Shown here piece by piece: positions 36,457 to 47,325 of a DNA stretch of 64,000 nt. This DNA is from Takakia lepidozioides (lineage: Eukaryota > Streptophyta > Takakiopsida > Takakiales > Takakiaceae). Every line of letters starts with the position of its first letter. The stretch's first letter is position 1. The stretch is from assembly GCA_030704615.1 (NCBI GenBank), contig CM060733.1:74934907-74998906 (forward strand). Direction: 5' to 3'. The position numbers and the translations under genes are program-made. Under the pieces are notes generated by a model. That model was not told where the DNA came from. It did no database searches and saw only the letters and a program-made list of their open reading frames with translations.

Positions 36457-39400
36457 ATGTTTGAATCGCCCAACTTGGGGCGAGAGGGCAAACTTCAACC
36501 TTTTGTTGGTGGATGGGAGGACCTGCAGCGAGAGTACGACAGAATAGGCATTGGGGAGGTTGGTGCAGGCGGCATGGCAGGTGAAGGGCGTGAGGGCGTG
36601 AGGACAGCAGATCCGGCAATGGAGGTTGTTGATGCACATGCAGTAGGGCCCGCCCACGCAAAGAAGAAGAAGAAAGCTAAGCACATGCAATCCCCGGCGA
36701 GAGAGCCGTCACGGGCTGCGGAGGGGGGAGTGAGCGGTGCGCGCGAGGGTGTCAGTTCGCCTCAATCAAAGGTGGTCGTCCATCCGGGCTCCCCTGCTGC
36801 TAGCCCTAGTAAGAAACAGAAAGCCCGTGAGAGGGCAAAAGAGAGGGCAAAAGAACAGGCGAGACAAAATGCTAGCCAGGAGGAAAGAGAAAAGGCCACT
36901 GAAGAGGCCAGGGGTGCCCAAATGACAGATGCCAATGTAAGCGAGGGACGCACAGAGACGGTGGATCCCTCAAAGACACCACAAAGAGGCAGTAACACAC
37001 CGGTTAGACCATCGCGGGCAAGAGCAGCCCCTGCAATTACCCATACGGTGGAGAGTGGAGGAGAGGAAAGAACACCAAAAAGAGCACGGATTGTGTCAGT
37101 TCGAGGTGAAGCCGGGGAGAGGGCAGTACAGATGGGGAGAGTGCTCGAGGTGGTTTTGCCGGTGGCTGACCATGTTAAGGAGGACGACAGGGAGCTTTCT
37201 GACCAGGATGACATCCTCCCGGACATCCCCAGGCTCCAAACCCGCAGCATACAGGCTGGATTTGGCGGTCCTGGTGGGCTGCCGGAGAACCCCTCTGCAG
37301 CAGACGTCATGTCGGAGGCGGATATGAAGTTGGCCGCTGCCAAGATGTTGGAGGCAACCCACAGCAACATTGGCAGGGTGCTGGGGGGCATGGTGTACCC
37401 GGCCAAGCTTCGGATTCCCCTTTGCCGCTTGGTGTCATTGCAGGTGGTGGGACCTGCCCTCCCAGGCAATATCGACAAGCTGAAATTCTCTTTCCGGGAT
37501 GGATATCGAATGGGGTCTGCCGCGTTTTACATTTCCATTGAGAACGACCACGGAGCGACCCGTGCCCACACTTCCGATGAGGTGGACAAATGGGGTCCCC
37601 ATTGGCAAAGGCAAAATGAGGAGTTCGAGAGAACGATTGCTACTGATCCTCTTTTCCAGCACTTGTCCGGTAAGATGTTTTACGTGTGGGACGGCAATCA
37701 TCGCCTCCTGGCATGGATGGAGCACATAGCCGAAGCCCACCCCAACGACCTCGATTGGCATTTCGCCGTGGAGTGTGTTGTGCTAAAGGTTGCGGGGCCC
37801 AAAGATCGCAGTCTTCTCAAAGCTGCAATGGCGGACATCAACTCGTAAGTTACAACGCCTCTTGCTTTTGGACCCATCCGATTGTAAGTCATTTCATTGC
37901 GAATCCTTATATTTGTTGTAAATTCCCATTTAAGAATTGTTTGATGGAAATGTGGCATTGCAGGGTGATTGAGAATGCCATTGCCACCAACTTGTCCCAT
38001 ATGCTCTTCCAAGTGAAGGATGTCGGGAAGCAGGGGGTGCAAGAGTTTGCCAATTCGCTCAGTGCCGACCTCCTGCGCAAGTCGGAGGCAAAGGCAGACA
38101 GAACCTGGTATAGGCTGAGCATGGACGCCATGGTGGACTACATATTTCGGGTAAAGCTCCTGACTGTTTTGTTGAGCTAATCTGTCTCTCCTCCCCCAAT
38201 AGAAGAAAAAGTGTTGAGCAGGATCTCTAATCTTATGTGCGCATTCTTGACAGACGAGAATTCAGCAGGATTTGGCACATGCGCGGAGGTTCTACATGGA
38301 GTCAGAGGAGAAGAATCTAACCCTCCTGGCACTCAAATCGTATCTCAAAGTTGCGGAGGTGAGGGCCCGCATAAAGTACAAGTCGTGGATGGTAAAGTAC
38401 GTGGCCATAGCTGATCCCGCCCTTGGTGCCGACTTTCTGGTGGAGGTGGGGAAGCACTACTCCCGTGCTCTGAAGCCCACGATGACATTGGAGAAGCTCC
38501 ATCGTCTAGCCACATCCTGTGTGGATGGTGCAGAAAAGGTGATGCATTCTTAACCAAATTGTGGTGGCAACAACTCGTTTTTGTGGTGTTTGGCGCTTAC
38601 GAATATGCTTGGTGGTTGGACAGACCCGGTGCCTCCAAATCTGGAATGGTTCCCAAAGTACAAGGGACATGTGGAGCTTCCCCAAACCGGACAAACTGTC
38701 TGACCCACATTCGACATGTGGATGAACCGCATGACATGGTGGTTTCACCGCATGACATGGTGGTTTCAGGTACTTCCCCACGCTTCGTTTGGCGCTTCTA
38801 CTCTTGTAGGGGGTGGATTCATTGTATTTTTTCAGCAATGCGATCTGATGGAGAATCTCCACAGGTGACGACGAATGCGCAAGAGCAGCTGGACACACAA
38901 GCACATCAGTTCAAGATGGAGATTTCTCCTGTAGCAGAGAGCCTACGCGACTATGTGACGAGGTACTTTCTGCTCTACAAAACTGACCTATTCTTTCGGG
39001 AGATACCACATGCCCGCCGGAGCCACGAGTTCACCGACCAGCCGAACGCGGACAAAGCAGCAATGCGCCTTCTGTACAGGTACATACGCGATGCCTTCCT
39101 TTCAGTCCTTGCATTTTTCGCCGAATTTCCAGATCAGGGCTCCGAAAATGGCTAAGTCCCTAGGGTGGCTGGCCCTGAACTAGAAATTCGGCGCCATTTT
39201 TCCAGGTCAAGGCCATATGGGACTTAGCCATTTTCGGGCCGGAACTGTGAAAATGGCGCCGAATTTCCAGTCAGGGCTCCGAAAATGGCTAAGTCCCTAG
39301 GGTGGCTGGCCCTGAACTGGAAATTCGGCGCCATTTTTCCAGTTCTGGGCCCTATTGCCGTTCTGGGACTTGGCCATTTTCGGGCCGGACCTGGGAAAAT

Positions 39401-42363
39401 GGCGCCGAATTTCCAGTCAGGGCTCCGAAAATGGCTAAGTCCTAGGGTGGCTGGCCCTGAACTGGAAATTCGGCGCCATTTTTCCAGTTCTGGGCCCTAT
39501 TGCCCTTGTGGGACTTAGCCATTTTCGGGCCGGACCTGGGAAAATGGCGCCGAATTTCCAGTCAGGGCTCTGAAAATGGCTAAGTCCCTAGGGAGGCTGG
39601 CCCTGAACTGGAAATTCGGCGCCATTTTTCCAGTTCTGGGCCCTATTGCCGTTCTGGGACATAGCCATTTTCGGGCCGGACCTTGGAAAATGGCGCCGAA
39701 TTTCAGGGCTCCGAAAATGGCTAAGTCCCTAGGGTGGCTGGCCCTGAACTGGAAATTCGGCGCCATTTTTCCAGTTCTAGGCCCTATTGCCGTTCTGGGA
39801 CTTAGCCATCTTCGGGCCAAACTGGGAAAAATGGCGCCGAATTTCCAGTTCAGGGCTCCCAAGATGGCTAAGTCCCTAGGGTGGTAGTCACCGAAAACCG
39901 AAATTCGGCGCCATTTTTCCATTTCTAGGGCCACTCACATCCGCCCCAACCTGGGAAAATGGTGCCGAATTTGCAGTTCAGGGACCTCATTGTGTTTTTC
40001 ATGAATGCAGGTACTGCAAGTTCTCCCTTTGGAGAAAGGTCATCTGTCTTTCGAGCCACCATTCTTCCTGGCATGGAGGAACCCTGGGGCTGACTCCATG
40101 TACACTGACGATATTGTGAAGGAGTGGCATCTGGAACATTTGCGTGATTGCCCTTGGTATGTGGACCTTCCGCCTGACTCGCTCGACCCATCCGAGTTTC
40201 AATTGAAGCTGGATGCTGAGGCCCGACGAAACCGGGCTCTACTGCCTTCGCTGTGCAAAAGAGGCAAAAGCGCTTGCGAACTCCAGGAAAGCGACAGAGC
40301 TTGCTCAGGCAGGAATTCAGGAGAAATTGAATGAGAAGAGTAAAGGCCAAAGGAAAAGGACAAGGAAACAAGTGAGTGCAGTAACACCCAAAAAACAAAA
40401 AACCATCGGGGCATCGGAGGAGGCGCAGGAGGGGACCCAAGAGAGTGACTCGGACGACGACTTTGTTCAAGGTCCTGCGACTGCTGTTGCTGCTACCCAG
40501 TCACCGGTCGTCCGGGTTCCCAAGTCAGTTCGGAGTGGGACTGGCTCTGCCAAGAAGTTGGCATTTGAGGGCGAGCCTACATGGCGGTATTCGGCGGTGA
40601 CATTTACGCACAGGCCAAAGCTAGAACCTCCAACCATCATCCAATGCGTCAATGAGAGCTTCCTTGACGCTCTCGCTGCCAGGGCGAAGAAGGTGGCACA
40701 CAGCAAGTCTCTGGCGGAGCAGAAGGGGAAAGCCAAGAAGAGGGCTGTCGGTACAGAGCCTAAAGACACCCCTGGTTTTGAAGCCATGATGGAATTCTTC
40801 ACGGCTGTGAGCACGGATTGCAAGAGCACTCGGGGGGGGGGGGGTTGAGGTGGAGAGAGCTTGCGACATGATTCTCCTCGACATTCCAGATGGGGAGCTG
40901 CTGGAGGGCCTGGATGGTGTGCCCACTTGGAACAGGTTTACTGAGGACTACTGGAAAGCCGGGTTTGGGCTGGCGGGGATGCTTCTGGATGACGGTGGAT
41001 GTGTGGTTGTCCTTGCCACAAGAGGGAAGACCACAGAGAATGCGGTGGCAAGGTGGACACCGAAAAGTGTCACCCCGGTCCTCCTAAGAAAATGGTTCTG
41101 CATCAATACACAGGGGTTGCGAACAGAGGGCCAAAGTGTAAGTTATCAATCTATTGCATTCACCTCATATTGTGGTGTATCTAAACAAGATCCCGGAGTT
41201 GATCCCTCTTTTGTTGGATGTGCAGACATTGGTGTTTGAGGCATATTGCTTTGTGAAGAGAGGGTCTACGTTCAATCCGCAACGACGGTCGTCTTGTTGA
41301 TGCCGCTGTGGACCCTGTTACCTACGATGTCCTCTACAACTATGTGCCCCACTCCAGTATGCCGAAGGACACAAAGACAGGCAAACCGTGGCGGTACAGC
41401 CGGACCCAGAGCCCTGCTTTCATCCAAACCCTCATGGAGACGTGCTCGGATGTCCAAGGGCGGATTCTGGACCTCACATGCGGCACGGGTAAGCCTTCAC
41501 GTGCTCAGTTTGTCCCCTGGCCCGATTGCAATTGCATGCCGCAAGCTATTAACCACCCGCTTTGTTCCTCAGGTGCTTCAATGTGGGCAGGGACGTTGTC
41601 CGACAGGCATGTGTTCGCCTTCGAGCCAGATACTGCCCTCCACAACTCGGAACTTGCAGCGGCTGAACGTCTGCCGAAAGAGGAGGAGGCATCCTCGGAG
41701 GATGAGGAAAAATCCGAGAAGGAGCAGGGGGAGGAACAAGTTGGGATCAAGGCCGAGGAGCCCCCGGTGTACGAGTGAGTGGTCGCATTGTAAGTTGCCT
41801 CCAGATTTCGTGAGGCACCTCCCTTTGCCCTCTTATTTCATTGAAAACCCTTTCTGCTTCTGCTGGTATTGACATTCTTGAAGTGGATTTGTTCTTACTG
41901 TAGGATGCCAAGTACGGCAGGAGGGACGTCTACACCGGAGTTCATGGGCAGGAGGAACGTGCTTTTTTTTGCCAGGGGGGATTTCATGCCTAGTCCAGAA
42001 AGGGACTACATCCTTCCTACTTATGCTGCCCGGCTTGCTTCGGTGTCCATTAGGAGGTGTTCCGAACCTAGTCGTGTACAGCAGATTTTAGACGAGGCAA
42101 GCCTCAAGAAAATGAAGATGAGGGAGGAGGCAACAGCTATTAGAGCCCGTCGGGCTCGTAGATTTGTCTTGGATTCTGCTGAGGAAAGTGGGGGAGAAGA
42201 GGCAGAAGATTCCCAGGAGGTGAGGTGGACAGTCCCCCAAGGAGAGGACGACATTTTTGAGAGGCATACTGCAACCGATGCATCACAGAGCTCGGAGGAT
42301 GGGGGGGATGAGGGGGATGAGGAAGAAGGAGGGCCAAGTTCCTCGGAAGGTGTAGGAGAGTAG
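36457..42363 (+). pseudogene. DGNHR (ParB-like) plus permuted DNA-methyltransferase-like gene, multi-exon, partly decayed
   Basis: Exons by GT-AG borders: 36457-37844, 37964-38150, 38254-38538, 38624-38769, 38836-39079, 40011-41137, 41226-41488, 41573-41774, 41904-42363. The first three join in phase. The N-terminal part is basic and disordered (KKKKKAKH). Near 37690 VWDGNHRLLAWMEH resembles the ParB/DGQHR nucleotide-binding motif. Near 40865 CDMILLDIPDGE then LLDDGGCVVVLATRG resembles methyltransferase motif IV (DPPY replaced by DIPD) and the strand after it. Near 41465 ILDLTCGTGASMW then HVFAFEPD resembles motifs I and II. Motif IV before motif I is the permuted order of beta-class N4C/N6A DNA methyltransferases. 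The C-terminus is acidic. Frame breaks near 38624, 38698 (TGA), 38865, 40210, a 13-G run at 40832-40844, and near 41270 argue for decay or assembly indels. Start uncertain. Confidence 0.6.
39125..39995. repeat. ~145 bp GGCGCC palindrome array inside an intron
   Basis: Six units starting near 39137, 39275, 39420, 39567, 39712 and 39855. Each reads GGGCTCCGAAAATGGCTAAG, then GAACTGGAAATTCGGCGCCA, TTTTTCCAGTTCTGGGCCC and AAAATGGCGCCGAATTTCC. The two GGCGCC cores in a unit are in inverted orientation, so each unit can fold. It fills most of the intron at 39080-40010 of the ParB/MTase locus. Confidence 0.85.
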
Positions 42364-43285
42364 TTCCCATTCCTGCTATGACAGTTAGGACACACTTGTA
42401 TAGACGTGGCTTGCCACCAAATTTGCAATAAAATGTTGCATTTCATTGCTATGACGAGTCCACATGACCCTATTTCCGTGCCTCCTAACCCTATTTCCGT
42501 GGACACAATTCGGCCCGCTCATGTTTTTTTTTTTTCCGCTCATGCTCATGCCGCTCATGATATAGCAGCCCCCCTCCAATATGCTTCCAATTATATAATA
42601 TGTGTGCTCTCTTTGGCAATTTTATGGAGCTCATGCATCATTGGTCTTGTGGATGTCTACATGTGCTTCTTTCCAATGTTATCCGAACTGTCAATGTCAT
42701 TTGGGGAGGGTCGGGGTGTTCCTATGTCGTCATGTATGCCACTGAAGTTGTGAGGTTAGTTTGTCGTCCTTGTAATTGTAATTGTCAAAATTACAGTATT
42801 AATTGCAGATTATTGTGGAATGGACGCCACAGTTGTGGGCTTATTTCCCGTTTCGGGTGTTTCATGGTAGTCTTCATGTTATTCACCAAATTATTGCCCA
42901 AGTTAATCCCACGGTCATAGGACCCTCGGGAATAGGCTCCTTATGCTTCTGCTGACGTGGCGGATGCTGACGTGGTGCCACATCAGCACCCAACTCCATG
43001 TCAGCTTGCTGACATCAGGCTCACGCCACGTCAGCAGGACTGTGTGCTCACGAAACCTCTGCAGCCGTGAGCGTACGCTCACGCGCAAGGCTCACGCCGT
43101 TGCGTCGTTATCTTCAGACTCTACCATCTCACCTCAGCCTCATGCTCTTCTTGGACTCCAAACTGTTGTCAGTGAAGATGTGAGCCTCCATTCGCATCCT
43201 TTCTTCCCTAGAGGTGATCATGTTCCAATCCAAACACAAGAAGCGAATATGCAACTGAACAAACAATGTTCCAATGATTCAGATA
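42364..43285. other. 3' flank of the ParB/MTase locus
   Basis: 42525-42565 carries CCGCTCATGCTCATGCCGCT and CATGATATAGC, like 60230-60280 downstream of MULE1. 42940-43100 is dense in TGACGTGG, CCACGTCAGC and GCTCACG motifs. No coding gene is supported on either strand. Confidence 0.5.
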
Positions 43286-45290
43286 GCCTTGTCCAGGGCT
43301 CGATGCACCCACATTTTGCATACATGTCCACCAGGGTATGGTTCAGGATGACATTTAGTACAATTCCAGCTCTGAAGATGTCACCATGGCTCTTTCCCTT
43401 TTTCCAGAGCTGCCAGGGCAGTATTCAGAATGACATTTGGTACAATTCCAGCTTTGATGATATACCCATGCATCTCTTAGCCCTTGTCCAGGGCTCGATG
43501 CACCCACATTTCGCATACATGTCCACCAGGGTATGGTTCAGAATGACATTTGGTACAATTCCAGCTCCGAAGATGTCGCCATGGACCTCTTTCCTCTTTT
43601 CCAGAGCTGCCAGGGCAGTATTCAGAATGACATTTGGTACAATTCCAGCTTTGATGATATCCCCATGCATCTCTTTGCCCTTGTCCAGGGCTCGATGCAC
43701 CCACATTTTGCATACATGTCCACCAAGGTATGGTTCAAAATGGCATTTGGTACAGTTCCTGCTCCGAAGATGTCGCCATGGACCTCTTTCCCCTTTTCCA
43801 GAGCTGCCTGCAGGGTAGTGTTCATAATGACATTTGGTACAATTCCAGCTTTGATGATATCCCCATGCATCTCTTTGCCCTTGCCCAGGGCTAGATGCAC
43901 CCACATTTTGCATACATGTCCACCAGGGTATGGTTCAGAATGTCATTTGGAACAATTTCAGCTCCGAAGATGTCGCCATGGACCTCTTTCCCCTTTTCCA
44001 GAGCTGCCAACGCAGTATTCAGAATGACATTTGGTACAATTCCAGCTTTGATGATATACCCATGCATCTCTTAGCCCTTGTCTAGGGCTCGATGCACCCA
44101 CATTTCGCATACATGTCCACCAGGGTATGGTTCAGAATGACATTTGGTACAATTCCAGCTCCGAAGATGTCGCCATGGACCTCTTTCCTCTTTTCCAGAG
44201 CTGCCAGGGCAGTATTCAGAATGACATTTGGTACAATTCCAGCTTTGATGATATCCCCATGCATCTCTTTGCCCTTGTCCAGGGCTCGATGCACCCACAT
44301 TTTGCATACATGTCCACCAAGGTATGGTTCAAAATGGCATTTGGTACAGTTCCTGCTCCGAAGATGTCGCCATGGACCTCTTTCCCCTTTTCCAGAGCTG
44401 CCTGCAGGGTAGTGTTCATAATGACATTTGGTACAATTCCAGCTTTGATGATATCCCCATGCATCTCTTTGCCCTTGCCCAGGGCTAGATGCACCCACAT
44501 TTTGCATACATGTCCACCAGGGTATGGTTCAGAATGTCATTTGGAACAATTTCAGCTCCGAAGATGTCGCCATGGACCTCTTTCCCCTTTTCCAGAGCTG
44601 CCAGGGCAGTATTCAGAATGACATTTGGTACAATTCCAGCTTTGATGATATACCCATGCATCTCTTAGCCCTTGTCCAGGGCTCGATGCACCCACATTTC
44701 GCATACATGTCCACCAGGGTATGGTTCAGAATGACATTTGGTACAATTCCAGCTCCGAAGATGTCGCCATGGACCTCTTTCCTCTTTTCCAGAGCTGCCA
44801 GGGCAGTATTCAGAATGACATTTGGTACAATTCCAGCTTTGATGATATCCCCATGCACCTCTTTGCCCTTGTCCAGGGCTCGATGCACCCACATTTTGCA
44901 TACATGTCCACCAAGGTATGGTTCGGAATGGCATTTGGTACAATTCCAGCTCCGAAGATGTCGCCATGGACCTCTTTCCCCTTTTCCAGAGCTGCCAGGG
45001 CAGTGTTCATAATGACATTTGGTACTATTCCAGCTTTGATGATATCCCCATGCACCTCTTTGCCCTTGTCCAGGGCTCGATGCACCCACATTTTGTATAC
45101 ATGTCCACCAGGGTATGGTTCAAAATGACATTTGGTACAATTCCAGCTCTAAAGATGTCGCCATGGACCTCTTTCCCCTTTTCCAGAGCTGCCAGGGCAG
45201 TGTTCATAATGCCATTTGGTACAATTCCAGCTTTGATGATATCCCCATGCACCTCTTTGCCCTTGTGCAGGGCTGCCAGGCTTGCACAAG
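43286..45290 (-). repeat. 197-bp tandem array derived from a PPR gene
   Basis: Ten units, with TTGATGATAT at 43454, 43651, 43851, 44048, 44245, 44445, 44642, 44839, 45036 and 45233. Spacing is 197 bp, or 200 bp where a CTGCAGGGT variant adds three bases. A 594-bp higher-order duplication is visible (43807 versus 44401). On the minus strand each unit encodes PPR pieces (KEVHGDIIKAGIVPNVI and HTLVDMYAKCGCIE). 197 is not a multiple of three, so the frame slips at every junction and no continuous protein is made. Confidence 0.9.
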
Positions 45291-46546
45291 CACTGCAAAT
45301 GCACACAAACATGATGTGGTTGGGCTTCACCCCTTCCCCCATCATTTGATCATAGGTCTCCAAAGCCTCCATCTCACGTCCCTGTTCTGCATACCGTGCA
45401 AGCATCGCACTCCACGACACCACATCTCGTTCAGCCATAGTGTCAAAAACTCCCTTTGCATCCTCAATGCATCCACATTTGGCATACATGTCCAAGTCAG
45501 GGCAATGTTCAGAATGACATCTGGTGCAATTCCAGCTTTGACCGATGTCACCATGGACCTCTTTCCCCTTTTCCAGGCTTGCACACGCATTGCAAAGACA
45601 AACAAACGTGATATGGTTGGGCTTCACCCCTTCGTACATCATTTGCTCACAGGTCTCCAAAACATTCGTACCACGCCCATGCTTGGTAATCTTACCAACA
45701 TTATATTCCACGTGATCAAAGATCGTTAAGGCATTCTGTGTTGAACACTTGGTGATCATCCATGATGCTCCCCTTAACATCCATGTTGACAAGGGTGTTG
45801 AGTAGAAAAACGTTCGACGTGAATCCACTGTGGACAATGTGAGTGTGCACCTGCTTTCCAGCTTCCAGGCTTTTCATCTTGATGCACTTATGCAAGAGAC
45901 ACACATACATATCTACATCTGCTGAAATGCCTCCTTGTTTAAAGTCTGTAGAGCCTCTTTCGGTCTGCCTGCCTCATAAAGCATCTTCACATGCCCATAA
46001 GTGCCAGAAGAGGCATTGTGGACTCCCTCTCTTGATCCTCTTCCAGAAGCTTGGTCATGGTTGAGGTGCCTGATTTTATCAACTGTGCCGCTACGCTTCC
46101 AGCTGGCCATCTACCCATGGAGGTTTCTTGTAGCTATCCTTCCACAGGGAACCATAGGTAATTTGGAGCTTGAAATCCGACCCTCTTGGATGAATATGGA
46201 CCCACACTCTATCCTGCTCCTTCAGCTATCACTACCTCTGCACAAATCATGCATACATCCTTGCCTTGCTGCCAATGCGATCATCACACTCCACGACACC
46301 ACATCACGTTGAGCCGCAGTAGTCGAACACTACCTTTGCATCTTCAATGCTCCCGCATTCGGCATACATGTCCACCAGGGCGGTGTTCAGAATGACAAAC
46401 CCTACAATTCCAGCTTTCACGATGTCACCATGGACCTTCCATGTCACTTCCAGGTGGGGGCAGTACATATTAAAATATGCAAGCCCCCAAGGCCAGATTT
46501 TGTTTGCCTGTTCTTGTGAAACACACGTCAACAAATGTGCCCCCAA
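45230..46546 (-). pseudogene. PLS-type pentatricopeptide repeat (PPR) pseudogene
   Basis: Plant PPR proteins bind organellar RNA in plastids or mitochondria. Minus-strand pieces show PLS-class repeats: GVKPNHITFVCLCNACAS, DMYAKCGCIEDAKGVFDTM and ERDVVSWSAMLARYAEQG near 45300-45620, EAGKQVHTHIVHSGFTSNVF near 45800-45870, and KAGIVGFVILNTALVDMYAE near 46350-46420. Frame breaks separate the pieces near 45535, 45730 and 45913. No E or DYW extension is visible because the 3' side runs into the 197-bp array. Most likely a dead paralogue that seeded the array. Confidence 0.85.
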
Positions 46547-46852
46547 TCACGGGTGCAATCAATGCGCAGTGGTTCATGGAGTCGTTGAGTCGATTACATA
46601 TTGACTTTAATGAATAAATATGTTTATTCCATTAATCGAATTCGGAATGTAAATTTCTAGTCGCATGTGGAGTAATGTATTTTCTGCTTTTTAAATTTTT
46701 GTGTATTTACATAATTAATTAAATAGCCGCGATTATTGCTACAACTCCGGAGTCATTGACCCAACTTCTATCCGCCGTCTGAAATGCCCCCGTGGGCCTT
46801 CATTGTCCGTTTCGATCTGTAGTAGTCCCGTGTACTGCCAAGTGGTTCCCGG
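46547..46852. other. Unassigned AT-rich spacer
   Basis: No gene or array. It ends at the breakpoint of LTR copy C. Confidence 0.4.
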
Positions 46853-47305
46853 ATGCTTCTATCTCTTGGAATTGATCATCACTACGAGAGAGGCGGCACC
46901 GCTTCTTTCTACACAGAATACCAAGCAGAGGCGTCTTAATGCCGCTTCCTAAGCCAAGCAAGATCCCACCGCGCAGGTACAACCTCCTAACACAGGCTGC
47001 CCTGCCGACACCACTGCTTGCAACAGCCGCTACGAGCCATCCGTCATCTTCCTCTTCGTTTTTCTCAACCCGCGATCTTTTAGGTCAAGAACCAGTGATG
47101 AAAACGTTCATCGCATGGATGAAAATGTGTACCGTCATGACTTAGCCATTTTCTCCTGGCAAAGCATAAGTTCAGTGCGCTCATGAAATTACCTACATGA
47201 AGGGATACATCCTTTCTGCAGTTGGGATGACGGGCACTCCGTCATAGTGATGTAGGTCGTAATGGTAAACATATGTAATGTTCTGTCCCCTGCATTCACA
47301 CTACA
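46853..47305 (-). repeat. 3' LTR fragment (copy C) of the Gypsy element
   Basis: In element orientation it starts TGTAGTGTGAATGCAGG at 47305, just after a purine-rich AAAAAGGGAGAC tract (47315-47326) that fits the polypurine tract. It matches 33143-33595 in reverse complement over 453 bp, then breaks at 46853. Only the first part of the LTR is left. Confidence 0.8.
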
Positions 47306-47325
47306 TATGTAGTGTGTCTCCCTTT

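Noticed and set aside
43286-45349. Several 135-164 codon + strand frames
   Set aside because: They are antisense shadows of the PPR-derived 197-bp units; the minus strand carries the recognisable PPR motifs.
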